NCBI RefSeq assembly: GCF_000471905.2
Contig: NW_006494943.1
Coordinates: 6,495,634-6,559,633, forward strand
DNA length: 64,000 nt
Direction: 5' to 3'
Source of the DNA: Amborella trichopoda
Lineage: Eukaryota > Streptophyta > Magnoliopsida > Amborellales > Amborellaceae
The notes under the pieces are model-generated. The model ran no database searches. It saw only the letters and a list, made by a program, of their open reading frames with translations, and was not told the origin of the DNA. Below, in pieces: positions 1-11,098 of this stretch (positions are counted from its first letter, which is position 1; the number at the start of each line of letters is the position of its first letter). The position numbers were made by a program, and so were the translations under genes.

Positions 1-1581
1 AAAGATCGAGAAGAAGAAGAAGGAGAAGAAGAGAGAGAAGAGAGAAAGACAAGGAAGAGAGAAGCATGCACGACTCTGCCACAGCCGTGCATGATCTCAG
101 AGAAGAAGAGAGAGAAATAGAGAAAAGAAGAAGAAAGAAACGAGAGAAAAGGGAGGAGAAAGAAGAAAGGAAGAGAGAGAATTATCTTAGAAGAGAGGGG
201 TATCGACTTAATTCTTCTCTCTCCTTTCTCTCTCTCCAAGACATGCCTATCCAACTCAATGTAAAAACTTGAACTTTATTAATCTATTGAAAGTATGAGA
301 GGGGGGTAGTGAAGAACCCTTTACAAATTAGGTTTATCATGTATTTATAGAATTGGGCACAAACATGGGTGGATGCTCCAAAACTATCCTAATTAATGAT
401 AGTTACAATTTAATTGAATTAAAATAAATTCTAAAAATGGGTACAAAATGCTTGTTTTGCCCCTGCCTAACAATACATGGAATTTTAAAACAGTCCTTGT
501 TGTTGCCCTAGAATATGCGTGATCTTCCATGGATGATCCGGGGTTGCTCTGGGGCCCATTTGACAAAAAGATGATTGCTTTCTTGTAAAGTTCACCATGG
601 CGACCAATTTGATACCAACTTCGAGCCATAGGTCGTGTTTTTAAAACACGATCATGCGACTTGATATTTGGATGAATCTTGAAAACTTCGGATCGATAGT
701 GTATTCATATCTTGATGTTTCTTCATGATTTCTTTGTTGTATTGCACTGAGCATGCCGTCACGATTGCGTGGCAACAAACACAGCTTGATTTTGTGCCCG
801 GACAAAAATTTTACGCCTTGAATTTTTTGTTGAATTCTGACAGATGCAATTTACAGCATCTTTATTAGCTTCGTGTGAAACTGGTCTCGTGTCAATCTAA
901 TGCGCGAATGCGTGATATGGCCGCTCTAGCGGAACGTGTCGCAACTGAATTTCCTACAACTTACTTCACGAATCATCGACTTCGCTCTAGCTTTTCTCCC
1001 TGCTCTGGTGTTGTCACGGAGCGTGCCACATAACAAAATGCTTGTCTCGACGAGACAAACACGCTCACAGAATTTGAGCGTGAGCTGGCTCGAGACGAGT
1101 GAGATATGGCCTCCAAACTTCACTGCTCGAGGTTGTAAAAATAGTAACTTTTAATGGTGATTTGGTGCAGGGAGGGTGCACGGGAATAATGTCCCTTTTC
1201 GGTTTTTTACCCTTAACTTTGTCTTGGAGCATCCGATTAAGCTGAAACTTGACCCATATAGGTTTTCAACCCTGTCAGATCCAATGGAGATTGTCCCACA
1301 GTAATTTGACGTATCGAAAATAGAGTTCTAGTTAAGGGGTCCATTTCAGGGTGCTAGAGACTGATTTTTTTGAAGTTGTTTCTTTGTTTGCACTGCCTTA
1401 GACGTGTCGGATTGCGACGAAACTTAGCTATTGGCCTTTTGAAGTCATTATGAACATTTACACTTATTCTGGAGCAATTATGGGACTGCCAAGAATTCCA
1501 CTGTAATTCAGGCTTTATTGACCGACTTCTCTTTTTTATTTCGCATCGGGGATCCAAGGTGCTGAAAAATGTCTTCAAACA
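1..1581 (-). repeat. Partial LTR of element C (same family as A and B)
   Basis: This stretch aligns with the LTRs at 3331-6401 and 20409-23427, and inverted with the one at 33433-36601. On the minus strand it begins at 1581 with TGTTTGAAGACATTTTTCAG, the LTR start shared by the family, and runs off the left edge. Just outside (1582 onward) there is no polypurine tract; instead gag codons of element B start at once. It is therefore the 5' LTR of a minus-strand element lying to the left, or a solo LTR, inserted in B gag. The expected target duplication is ATGGG (1582-1586). Purine-rich sequence at 1-230 is the LTR transcribed leader, and a short open frame there is not a gene. Confidence 0.85.
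342..350 (-). promoter_or_regulatory. TATA box of LTR C
   Basis: The minus strand reads CTATAAATA, at the same place as the TATA boxes of the other LTRs (5116, 22169, 34742). It would mark the end of U3 and the start of the retroelement transcript running left. Confidence 0.55.
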
Positions 1582-3325
1582 ATGGGTTCTCACACTATTC
1601 CAACTATTGCTGGAGTAGAATGTGATTGAGTTGCCTGAGATCAAGTTTTCTAATCAAGCCGGTCTCGACATGCATGCAAAATATTGTGCTTATCACCGGA
1701 GGGTAAGCCACCCCACAGAGGAATGCTACATGCTCAAAAACATCATCGAAGCCTTGATCCATCAGGGTCAGATAAAGCTCGAAGAGCTAAAGAAGGCATT
1801 CGAGACAGCTGAAGCTTCCCATGTAGTAACAATCCAGGAGGAAGATGAAGCGCTCGGTCTCCTTTGCGCCTTGTTTGTCATGATGCTTCATGAAGGCCTC
1901 ATCAAGCCAAAACTGGCAAGGCAGCCCCGACACCTTGCTCAGGGAACTGAGAACCACTGGTGCCCGTATCAACAAATATGGGGCCACGACCTGAGCGAGT
2001 GCTTCAATTTCCATGAAATAATTGCAAAGAAAATACAGGGACTCCAAGAAGCATGTGTTCCACAAGGAGATCCCCAAGTCACTGCTCCATCGGTGCAACA
2101 GGGCCTCCCGACACAAGACTCGGGTAATGATGATTCAGATCCCTCTAAGCCCTCAACTTCACAGCCATAGAGAGGCTATCACAGGCAGAGCAGACTCAAA
2201 TCCTTAAGGCATGAAGCAATTCGTCAAGCTAGGGTTACTCACAAACCTAGCAAGACGGATCAAACACCTCCAAATGGAATTGGGAGGAGACGGGCGCCAA
2301 GGGCTACTCGCCAAAAAAACAAGCTTCCTCAACCACCGTTCGAACAAGAATTTCTTTGGTCTCTTCCTCCGTTGCCAACCTTACAGGACTTTATCCCTGA
2401 CGCAATCATCCTTGCTGCCTTGTCTCATTAGGAGGACATCCCTAAGCCATCTTTTACTCGGGGTACGTCCAATAAGGGTGACGACACTAAAAGCACCCCT
2501 CAATGGTGTAAGAAGGGGAAAGACTCAAAAGATCCCCTGCACACATCCAACTCTGGTGATGATTTAAAAGCTATCCAAATCGGTCCGATGAGGGGAATGA
2601 CCTTAAAAATCCCTCATCGACTAACCCCTCATCCTCTTCTTCCTCTTCTCCTTCCTCCTCAATATCTGTTGAAGGTACAATCCGAGAGTGTCTAGACTTC
2701 GAGGCCCTCGACAGAGAACTCGAGGGAACCAATATAAACAGGTCGCACCGGAAGCAGCTGAGAAAGACGCTAGCCCAAATGACTGGATTCTTGACAGTCG
2801 CTGATGCCTTGGCTGCTCGAGCCAAGTCAGAGCCATCCTCTTCTGCTGGGAGATGCAGGAAGCCAAAGCCAAAGAAACCCCAGTAGCCTCTTGAGCCTGA
2901 TTTTGAGAAAACATTGAGAGAATCAAGAGGACAGAGCTTCTATTCTCAGGAAGCCTGCCACATGGTGCAGATCTCAGAATTGTCAATCAGCATGGGGCAA
3001 ATGAGCTTGAGATTGGGGAATACGCTTAAAACCTCCACCTCAAAAGCCAAAGGTCCTGAGGTTTTCTGGTCCACCACTCCTTCCTCGCCCAAATACCTTA
3101 GCCAATCCACCCATCCTCAAGTTCCCTGGGACACCTCTGGTCCCATACACCCAACCACTTCTTCCTTTCCCAAATACCTCAGCCAATCCACCAATCCTCA
3201 AGTACCCAAGGACACTTCTGGTTCCTTGCATCCAATTACTTCATAAGCCTCAACCTCAAACCTCCACTCCACTAAAACAAATCCCTGTCACTCAATCCAC
3301 CTAATCCATCCAAACTTCCCAAGCC
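1582..3325 (+). pseudogene. Element B gag, C-terminal part (Tat-type Ty3/gypsy)
   Basis: Nucleocapsid end of a Ty3/gypsy Gag, which would package element RNA in virus-like particles. Reading starts mid-protein (WVLTLFQLLLE, stop, NVIELPE), matching the A copy around 17.7 kb. A 182-residue open stretch (1622-2170) holds two zinc-knuckle-like motifs, C-x2-H-x4-H-x4-C (CAYHRRVSHPTEEC) and C-x2-Q-x4-H-x4-C (CPYQQIWGHDLSEC). Downstream is a Pro/Ser-rich linker (LPPLPTLQDFIPDA, TKSTPQW) also found in A at 16.4-16.8 kb, with stops and frame changes. From about 3060 to 3240 a Pro/Ser/Thr repeat (FPKYLSQSTNPQVP-like) occurs. The left end is cut by LTR C and the right end by element A; the frame resumes at 23428. 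Confidence 0.8.
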
Positions 3326-3330
3326 ATGCT
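3326..3330. repeat. Left target-site duplication of element A (ATGCT)
   Basis: ATGCT abuts the LTR terminus TGGTTAGG. The right partner at 23428-23432 is ATGCC. Five bases is the usual Ty3/gypsy duplication length; one base has diverged. Confidence 0.75.
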
Positions 3331-4189
3331 TGGTTAGGTGCCTTGATCTCGCCTCCTCAGATCTAGGTGATTGGGTGGCACGGGTCGCGGTTTCGGAAGA
3401 CTCGGGACCTGAGATCGCTCTCACGAGACCCTTGTTCACAGAACAAGGGCAGGTGTCCAACTAGCGAGAGAGGAATTTTGGATGTGAGGTGGGGACCAAC
3501 CTCACATGGGTCCGTAACTTACTCAGGCTGACTAGGGCGGGCGCTCTCTTAAATCATGATGGATAGCCCCTTAACTGCTTTAGCTGGTTCGAAATCGCCT
3601 CCCTTAACCTGCAATCTCCTAGTTTTCTGCACAACACTACTATGGTTAATTTGCAAAACAAGTGGGTCGAATGACCTGCCCTTGTCTTAGAGCAATGTAC
3701 CTTCATGTGGTTGAGAAGGTGAGAAGTTAACGTGATGAAAAGAAGGAGGTTTGAATGAGAGGAGAAAAGAGGAGGGGACTCGACAAGGAGACAAGACTAG
3801 CATGATATTGGACCAGTGCAATGACCGACTCGAAGTGGAAGAAAGACATGCATGGTAACTCAGACCGACGCGACGGTAATTCTACTCGAAATCAAGGTCA
3901 ATATGACTGTCCTAGTCTGGTGTGGCAGCAAGACAGGCATAGCACTCAGAACTAGCGCGACGACAATACTGCTCGACAGCCATACCGCTATAATAGTGTT
4001 AGATTGGGTCTGCCCTCAGTCAAATAAGAAGGGAAGTGAATGAAGAGAAAGCACGAGACGACAAAGAAATAGAATCCTTATGGCACTAGGCATCACCACC
4101 CCTCAATCGTGAAGTAGGATGTCACGGCCCTTGGATGGCGCTAGACACTACTGCTCACAGCTGGAGAGTGAGTAGTGAACTACAGGTGG

Positions 4190-4640
4190 CACTAGGCATC
4201 AACGTTTGGTAACACGTGAAGGCAGCACGCCCTCTCGCGATCGGCGATAGCCGCTTGTGAAGCACTCGACAATAGCCATTTGTGAAGCGCGCGACGATAA
4301 TTCCTTCTGAGGCACATGACGATAGGCGGCGGGACGCAAGAATGAGGCTTGCGGATAGCGATAGGCACCGAGCGCAAGAAGGCAGCTCGCAGACGGTGAT
4401 AGCCACTGAGCGCATGAAGAAAGCTCGTGGATGGCGATAGGCACCGAGCGTGCCAAGGAAGCTTGTGGACGGCGATGGGCACCGAGCGAGCTAAGAAAGC
4501 TCATGGACGGCGATATGCACCTAGGGCGCGAAGAAAACTCGCGGACGGTGATAATCACAGGGCACGCGAAGGAAGCTCACGGACGGCGATAGGTGTTGCC
4601 GTGACCCCTCGCGGGCAGTGATTAGCATCGCCGTCTGCGA
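4190..4640 (+). repeat. Minisatellite, unit about 39 bp, in LTR A (left)
   Basis: Degenerate tandem copies built around GGCGATAGGCACCGAGCG, with a period of 38-39 bp. The period is a multiple of three, so it throws spurious overlapping reading frames with a recurring 13-residue pattern. The matching array in the right LTR is at 21250-21720. It lies in U5. Confidence 0.8.
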
Positions 4641-5115
4641 CAAGTGCACAAAAGGGGGAGACCCCTACGGGTGGCAATAAGTTTCATCATCTGTGCTCTT
4701 CACTGAGATTTCGAGGACACCTCTATGCACGGTGGTGAGTAGCACCATCTGCGAGCCTCGCTAAGAGATAACGACAAGCAAACAGAAAGGGCAAGTAGTT
4801 TGCACATGGCGCTGCCATCGCCATGTGCAATATGTAAAACCACAGCAAGGAGAAAAGAGAAGAAAAAGGCATGCGCAACACTGCCACTGCCATGCATGGC
4901 CTCTGAGAGGAGTTCAGACGAAGAAGAAGAAAGGAAAGAAGAGAGAGAAAATTTACCTTGAGCATAGGGGTACCGATTCAAAAGTTCCTCTCTCCTTTTC
5001 TTTCTCTCTCTCCAAATGTGACTCAATAATGAGAAGAAAGAGAAATTTTATTAAACAAAATTCTCCTTCGTGAATGAATGAGAGGTTCTTTTTTACGTAC
5101 AATGATAGTACGTGG

Positions 5116-5123
5116 TATATATA
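5116..5123 (-). promoter_or_regulatory. TATA box of LTR A (left copy)
   Basis: TATATATA inside a segment conserved with 22169-22176. An A/T-rich stretch and AATAAA-like sequence (minus strand, about 5045-5060) follow within 100 bases, consistent with a U3/R boundary. Confidence 0.55.
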
Positions 5124-6401
5124 GAATTGTGCCCAAACATGGGTGCATTGATCAAAATTAAACCTAATTGCTAGAAATTAAGATTTAATTGAATTAAAAG
5201 AAATAGGAAAATAGGGTGTAAAATGATAGATTTGCCCCTTCCTAACAATTTGTGGAATTTCAAAACAGTCTTTGTGCTGTTCTAAAACTTGTGTGATCTT
5301 TCATGGATGATCCGGATTGTTCTGATGCCAGTTTGATCGAAAGATGATTGTTTTCTTGTAGGGCTCGACATGGCAATCAATTTGATACCAACTTCGAGCC
5401 ATGGATCGTGTGTTTAAGGCATGATCATGTGTCTTGAAATTTAGATGAATCATGAAACTTTTGATCGATAGTGTGCCTCGTTCCTTGATGTTTTTCGTGA
5501 TTTCTTCGCTGCAGCACACTGAGCATTCCGTCACGATCGTGTGACAATAAACGCAGCTCGATTCTGTGTCTGGACGAAGATTTTGCAACTTTGGAGTTTT
5601 GGCCGGAATCTGAAATTTCGGCACCGGAATTTGCAGTCACTTCCTCCACTTTCTGTACAGAATCCGACCGCTCGTCACGGGGTTCGGACTAGAGATAGTC
5701 CTAGACCTTATGCAAGCGATGAAATTTGTTTCATATCAATCTGATTCGCGAGCGTCGTGATTTGGCTGCTCGAGCGAGGCACAGTGCTGTTGATTTTTCG
5801 ACACTTTCTTCGCGGATCAACAACTTCTCTTGAGCTTTTTTTCAAGCTCGGGCTTCGTCACAGGGCATGCCACATATCAACACGCTCGTGTCGATAAGAC
5901 GAACACGCTCCATCAAGTTTGAGCGCGATCAGATCTCAGACGAGGGAGATATAAGCATCGTAAGTTACTGTTCGTGACTGTCTCTTTAATGGAGTTGAGT
6001 TGCAGGGTGGCCGCATAGGAATAGCGTGCGACTCTTCTTGTTTTACTTTTTTGCTTATAACTTATTCCTAGAATGTTTGTTTAAGTTAAAATTTGAATTT
6101 TTCGGGTTTTCAACCGTACCGGATCCAATGGCGTTGGTTTCACAGTAATTTGATGCACTAAAAATATAGTTCCAGTTGTAGGGTTCCATTTAAGGGTGAT
6201 AGTAACTGATTCTGTCGAAATTGTTTCTTAGTCTGCATTGCCTTAAACATGTCGAAATGCGATGAAACTTGGCAAGAGACTTTTAGGAGTCCTCATGAAG
6301 ATCTTGACCAGTTTTGGAGTCATTCTGAGACTGTCAAAATTTCCATTGTTTGTTAGGTTTTGTTGACCGGGGACCAAGGTGCTGAAAAATGTCTTCAAAC
6401 A

Positions 6402-6416
6402 ACTTGCCCCTCCAAA
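6402..6416 (-). other. Polypurine tract of element A
   Basis: The minus strand reads TTTGGAGGGGCAAGT directly before the LTR start TGTTTGAAG. It would prime plus-strand DNA synthesis. B (GGGGCAAGC) and E (GGTGGGGCAAGT) carry the same core at the same place, which fixes the orientation of all three. Confidence 0.8.
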
Positions 6417-6452
6417 TGTTGTTCTTCGAGAGAAACGAGAGGGACAACATTT
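6414..6452. repeat. Hairpin next to the polypurine tract (A)
   Basis: Arms AAATGTTGT (6414-6422) and ACAACATTT (6444-6452) enclose a 21-base loop. The equivalent hairpins in B (33382-33420) and E (48965-49003) keep the pairing; in E both arms changed together. Confidence 0.7.
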
Positions 6453-7900
6453 GGAAAGTTTGCTCAAACATTTAGATGCAATGTACACGTCCATCCGTGG
6501 AGACTTTACAGGGAGAAGGGACTTTTTGAGGGATTTGTAGAAGTCCTCACCCTCGAGGGACTATTTGTGATTCTGACAACTTGAGGATTTTGTGGAGACC
6601 TTATTGGTCAGAATCGGGTCTATCTGACAGCCAAGTGCTATGAACCTTTGGTTGGCATTTTTTGCTGCTATGCTAGGTTTCCTTTTGATGATCAAGGTAT
6701 CTCTGTAGGTCCCGTCTAGTGGGGTCCAGTCAGGGGCTTTTGACTTGTCTCGAAGATCTGAGCCTGTAGGCTAGGGGGAATTTTAGAGAGGCAGCCTCGT
6801 GGGCCCCATCCTGTCGGGTCCGTAGGGGCTTCTGACCCCTCCTGAAAGTTTGGGCATGTCGGCTAAGGAAGGTTTTTGATGAGGAATAACCCTGAAGTCT
6901 TTGGCAGGTTGGGCCCTAGCTTTGTCAGTTTCTTGCCTTCGTGGGGATCTTTAACATTTTGCAGGGATCTTTCTGTCGTCGTCCTCACCCTCAAGGACTC
7001 TTATTGTTTTTGGAGGTGAAGTGTGAGAGATCATATGAGGCTCTCATTCCCGGATGAGCCATTTTGCGTTGATTGGATGCTAGAAGTTGAGGATTTTACG
7101 TAGACGTCATAAGCCAGAATTATGCTTGTTTTGGCAGTTGGGTGCTAACTGAGATTGTGATGTTGTGTCAACCTGTTCTGTTAGTCCAAGCACTCTTTGT
7201 GGGTTTTCACCTGGACTGCGGAAGTGGTGCCGTAGAGACGGTTTTCACCAACTTTCTTGATTTTTGGGTTCTTTTACCCATGACCTTGCGGCCATGTCGA
7301 CCCTTTTCATCTGTTTTTGCTCATGGTGCCCTTAGGATTTTCACCGTGCCTAGGTTTTTGTTTTCACGAAACTCTTTTACTCACAGTTTCATGACCATGC
7401 CCATCCGTCATTTTTACTCATGGCGTTCCCTTGTCCAGGTGTACACCAAGCCTGTTTTTTTTTGTGAAGGTCTGTTTAGGGTCATGCCTTCGAGACGTGT
7501 GCAAAGCCTTTTAATGTCACGTGGTTAGGACGTGCACTATAGTTTAGGGTCATATAGCTAGACTCTAGTGGTGATGAATGGTAGTATGTGGAGGCCATAG
7601 AGTGAGTATGGTGATGGTTTTGACTCACTTTGGGGAGATGGCATGAGGCTACCTGTGAAAGATGGAAGGTGATGAATGATAGGTGAAAAGTGGTGACCAC
7701 TAGCTGATGACGAGTATGGATGGCGAGATGGTTCGCCATTTCGTGAGCACGGGTGAGACTCACCGGGGGATGATGAATAGTAGTAGTGAAGTGAATAGGT
7801 TCGCTGGGAACAAAATGAACGTGGTGTGCGCACACGGATGGGTCAGTTAGAGAAGGTGTGCATGAAGATGCACGTAAAGGGGGTATGCGCATATATGAGG
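6453..7900 (+). other. Non-coding internal region of A upstream of the repeat arrays
   Basis: No gene is recognised. Segments such as 7130-7500 recur inverted in B (31300-31800) and directly in E (49740-50060), so this is shared element sequence. It may serve as an upstream regulatory region of the antisense gene. Open frames here are short and not conserved as protein. Confidence 0.6.
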
Positions 7901-9470
7901 GGTGTTTAAAGTCATGCCCTTAAGACCTAAGCAAAGCAGTTTAACGTCATGAGGCCAAGACGCCCACTATGGTTTAAGGTCAAATAGCTTGGACCGTGGT
8001 TATGCAGTCCATGCAGTTTAAGGTTGTGCAACTAGAAATCCGCTACAGTTTAAGGTCGTGTAACGAGACCTCCACGACAGTTTAAGGTCGTATAGTTTGG
8101 ACCATGATGCTAAGCCTTTTAATGTCATGCAGCTAGGACGTAGACTATGGTTTATGGTCACATAGTTCGGACCGTGGCTATGTAGTTTAAGTCATGCAGC
8201 TAGGGCTAGGCAGTTTAAGGTCATACAACTAGACCTCCTATGTAGTTTTAGGTCATATAGTTTGGACCATGCAGTTTAGGGTCATGCACCTGGATCATGG
8301 CTGTGCAATTTAAGGTCATGCAACACGGACCATGGCTGTGCAGTTTAAGGTCATGCAGCACGGACCATGACTGTACAGTTTAAGGTCATGCAGTATGGAC
8401 CATTGTGCGGGTCTCCATGTAGGTAAAGCTGCATGGGGGATAGGTCTATGGATAGCAATCTGACTCCCTAGGGATAAAGATAGTTAAGGCTATACACAAG
8501 CAAAGAGATTAAGATGAAGATGGTGGCCCTAGGAGAAGTAGCAAGCAAAAACGAACTTCACTGGGGATTAGGAGGGTGTGACTCCTTGGGGATGATAAGT
8601 AATGATATGCGTATAACTCTGCTGAGAATGACAAGCCGGAGCACAGATGTGACCCCACTGGGGGTTGAAAAGATAAGAATGACGCTAACTCCCTAGGGAC
8701 AGTGGGTCACAATAGGATGTGACTCCTACTAGGGATGTTGGTGTGAAAAGACCCATCAAGGATTGGAGGGGTAAGGCGACCCTCTTTTTCTTTGCATACA
8801 CCTAACTCCATTAGGGATGTTGATGGAATACACCTGGAGAAGAGGTGCACCCATTTCACAGTTTAGAGTCATGCGTATGGATTATTTGTCGCATCGTTTA
8901 TCGTCTTGCTACAGGGACGTGTGCTACAGTTTTAAGGTCTTGTAACTCGGATCATGGCTATACAGTTTAAAGTCATGCGGCTAGGACCATGCAGTTTAAG
9001 GTCGTGTAACTAGACCTCCGCTATAGTTTAAGGTTGTATAGTTTGGACCATGAAGTTTAGGGTCGTGCTTTTGGACTACGATTGTGCAGTTTAAGGTCAT
9101 GCAGTACAGACCATGACTGTGTAGTTTAAGGTCATATAGCATGGACCCTGGCTATGCAGTTTAAGGTCATGCAGCACAAACCATGGCTGTGAAGTTTAAG
9201 GTCATGTAGCACAAACCATTGTTGTGCAGTTTAAGGTCATGCGGCACGGACCATGACTGTGCAGTTTAAGGTCATGCAGCACGGACCAAGGCTATGCAGT
9301 TTAAGGTCATGCAGCATGGACCAAGGCTATGCAGTTTAAGGTTATGCAGCATGGACTAAGGCTGTGCAGTTTAAGGTCATGCAGCATGGACGTAGGCTAT
9401 GCAGTTTAAGGTCATACAGCATGGACCAAGGCTATGCAGTTAAGGTCATTCAACATGGACCATTTGTGTG
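7900..9470 (+). repeat. 35-bp tandem repeat array in A
   Basis: Repeats of CAGTTTAAGGTCATGCAGCA followed by CGGACCATGGCTGTG, period 35 bp. The cleanest runs are at 8270-8400 and 9060-9460, and the array is interrupted at about 8410-8870 by other sequence rich in GACTCC. Degenerate copies begin near 7900. Element B has only a short relic of the same unit (30840-31100, inverted), and none was seen in E. Confidence 0.85.
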
Positions 9471-9609
9471 GGGAGAATGTGACTCTAGGGGGAGTAGAGT
9501 CGTAATTGGGGACTCGATTCCCTGAGGAGTGAGGCTGTGGTGTAGGGAATGAACTTCCTGAGGAGGCAAGACGAAGGTCCAGGTGGGAACACCATGGCAT
9601 GTGCACGGC

Positions 9610-9935
9610 GTTATTAGACCTTCAGTGAAGCACACGACGTTAACCACTTGGTGAGGCATGCGGAGTTAACTCTTGAAGGGCGTGCGACGATAGATCTTGA
9701 CAAGGTGCAAGGCGATAGCCTTTAATGAGGCGTGCGACGATAGCCCTCGACGAAGCACGCGGTGATAGCCCTTGATGAAACACGTGACGATAGCCCTTGA
9801 CGAGGCACACGGCGATAGCCCTTGATGAAGAGCGTGGCGATAGCCCTTGACAAAGCACGCGGCGGTAGCCCTTGACGAAGCACACAACGATAGCCCTTGA
9901 TGAAGTGCATGACGATAACCCTTTTGGGTCTCGGG
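9610..9935 (+). repeat. 25-bp tandem repeat array in A
   Basis: About a dozen copies of a 25-bp unit such as GATAGCCCTTGACGAAGCAC plus GCGGC, ending just upstream of the antisense-gene promoter module. It is not found at the same position in B or E. The three overlapping 80-130 residue minus-strand frames are artefacts of the repeat. Confidence 0.85.
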
Positions 9936-10029
9936 CTTGACCCGCCCCGCCCTGGTCTTATTGCCGTCAGAAGCTGGGGACTGGAGCGCCATTCCGAATT
10001 TGTGAAGGGCAGTTTGTGGCACTGCTGAG

Positions 10030-10078
10030 TATAAAAGGGGGAAAATCCCCATTTCATTTTTTTTACCGAAGGGTAAAA
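10030..10078 (+). promoter_or_regulatory. Promoter-like module of the antisense PMD gene (A)
   Basis: TATAAAA (10030-10036) is followed about 25 bases later by the palindrome TTTTACCGAAGGGTAAAA (10061-10078). The same pair, same order and same strand relative to the PMD gene, is present in B (30058-30022, minus) and E (52311-52361). The palindrome would sit near the transcript 5' end. A purine-rich leader (GAGAGAGAGCGAGAGAG) follows. Function is inferred from conservation and position. Confidence 0.65.
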
Positions 10079-10789
10079 CACTTGAAGAGATTTTTAGAGA
10101 GAGAGAGCGAGAGAGCTGGAGCTTCCATCAGAAGTTTCCTGATTAGAGTTTTCTCGGTCAAAATCTACAGTACTCAGGCCTTCAATAGCTTTCTAGCGAG
10201 CTCGAGCAAGCCGTGACCTTCACAACATGCTAGCGAGTGTTTTCTAAGAGTGCAAAGGCTTTTCGGAACAAGGTAGAGGGAGCTTCATGGGGCTTCACCG
10301 AGACTTTTATGGTGAAGCTGCGAGAGTCACATTGGTGCTTTGCAAGAGTTGTGGTGCTTTTTTGATAGTCCCGAGGTGGAACCATAGTGAAATTTCAGTG
10401 AGTTGTGGGGAACAACTGAAGTGCGAAAATAAGGAGAAGGGAAGCCCGTAGGGTCATAGGGAAGCTTTCTGGGTATTCCAGTGGTATTTCGCCAACTCCG
10501 ATAACAAGTAGAAGGTGGGAAAGGGTTTTCCAGTGAACAGGAGTGAGTTATCGGCAAGAAGAGGAAGCACCGGTGAGAACACGAGGCGTCACAAGCCTGC
10601 CACGGTCGGGAGAAGGGGGAGAGGTGTGAGACAGCGAACGAGCGCCCCTCTCGCGTGTGGTGTCAGCTCATGTCGCTTTGACAGACGACGTGCCCGAATT
10701 TCAAAGGTGGTGGGGCTCACACGTGTGGCGCATGCTAACAGCTGGAGCGCAAGTGTTTCTGTTTTCAGGCGGCGACAGCCCTGTAGGGG

Positions 10790-11030
10790 TGAGAGGGCGA
10801 TAGTCCTGTTTTGGCCATGAGATGCTGCACACGGTGATACCATCTCGACGGGCAGACAGCGGTAATCCTACCCTTGACAGTGAGATGATGATAGTCCTGC
10901 CTTCTGTGCATGACGATACCATCTCGACGGGCAGACAGTGGTAGTCCTGCCCTTGGCTGCGAGACAATGATAGTCCTACCTTCTGTGTACCGTGATACCA
11001 TCTCGGTGAGCAGACGGCGATAGACACTTG
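10790..11030 (+). repeat. About 80-bp tandem repeat in the PMD gene leader (A)
   Basis: Three copies marked by GATACCATCTCGACGGGCAG near 10834, 10912 and 10995. They lie between the promoter module and the first PMD codons. The overlapping minus-strand frames here are spurious. Confidence 0.75.
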
Positions 11031-11098
11031 GGAGCATACTTTTACGCAGTCCCTTAGCATCCTTTGGTAGCGAAGCTTTTGGTCTAATGCCTTAGCCT

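Larger units (their letters stand above)
3331..6401 (-). repeat. 3' LTR of element A
   Basis: Bounded by TG/CA: plus-strand TGGTTAGGTGCC at the left and TTCAAACA at the right. It is preceded on the minus strand by a polypurine tract. It matches 20409-23427 along its length, with 3 differences in the last 37 bases. It holds a 39-bp minisatellite, a TATA box and a purine/pyrimidine-rich leader (4840-5080). The two LTRs differ at many sites, so the insertion is not recent. Confidence 0.9.

Noticed and set aside
7900-9470. CRISPR-like regular array
   Set aside because: The sequence is a plant nuclear retroelement. Repeats are contiguous without unique spacers, degenerate, and have no cas genes nearby.
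9640-10081. Three overlapping minus-strand frames (81-128 codons) with repeated RAIA/KGYRH-like peptides
   Set aside because: Artefact of the 25-bp array.
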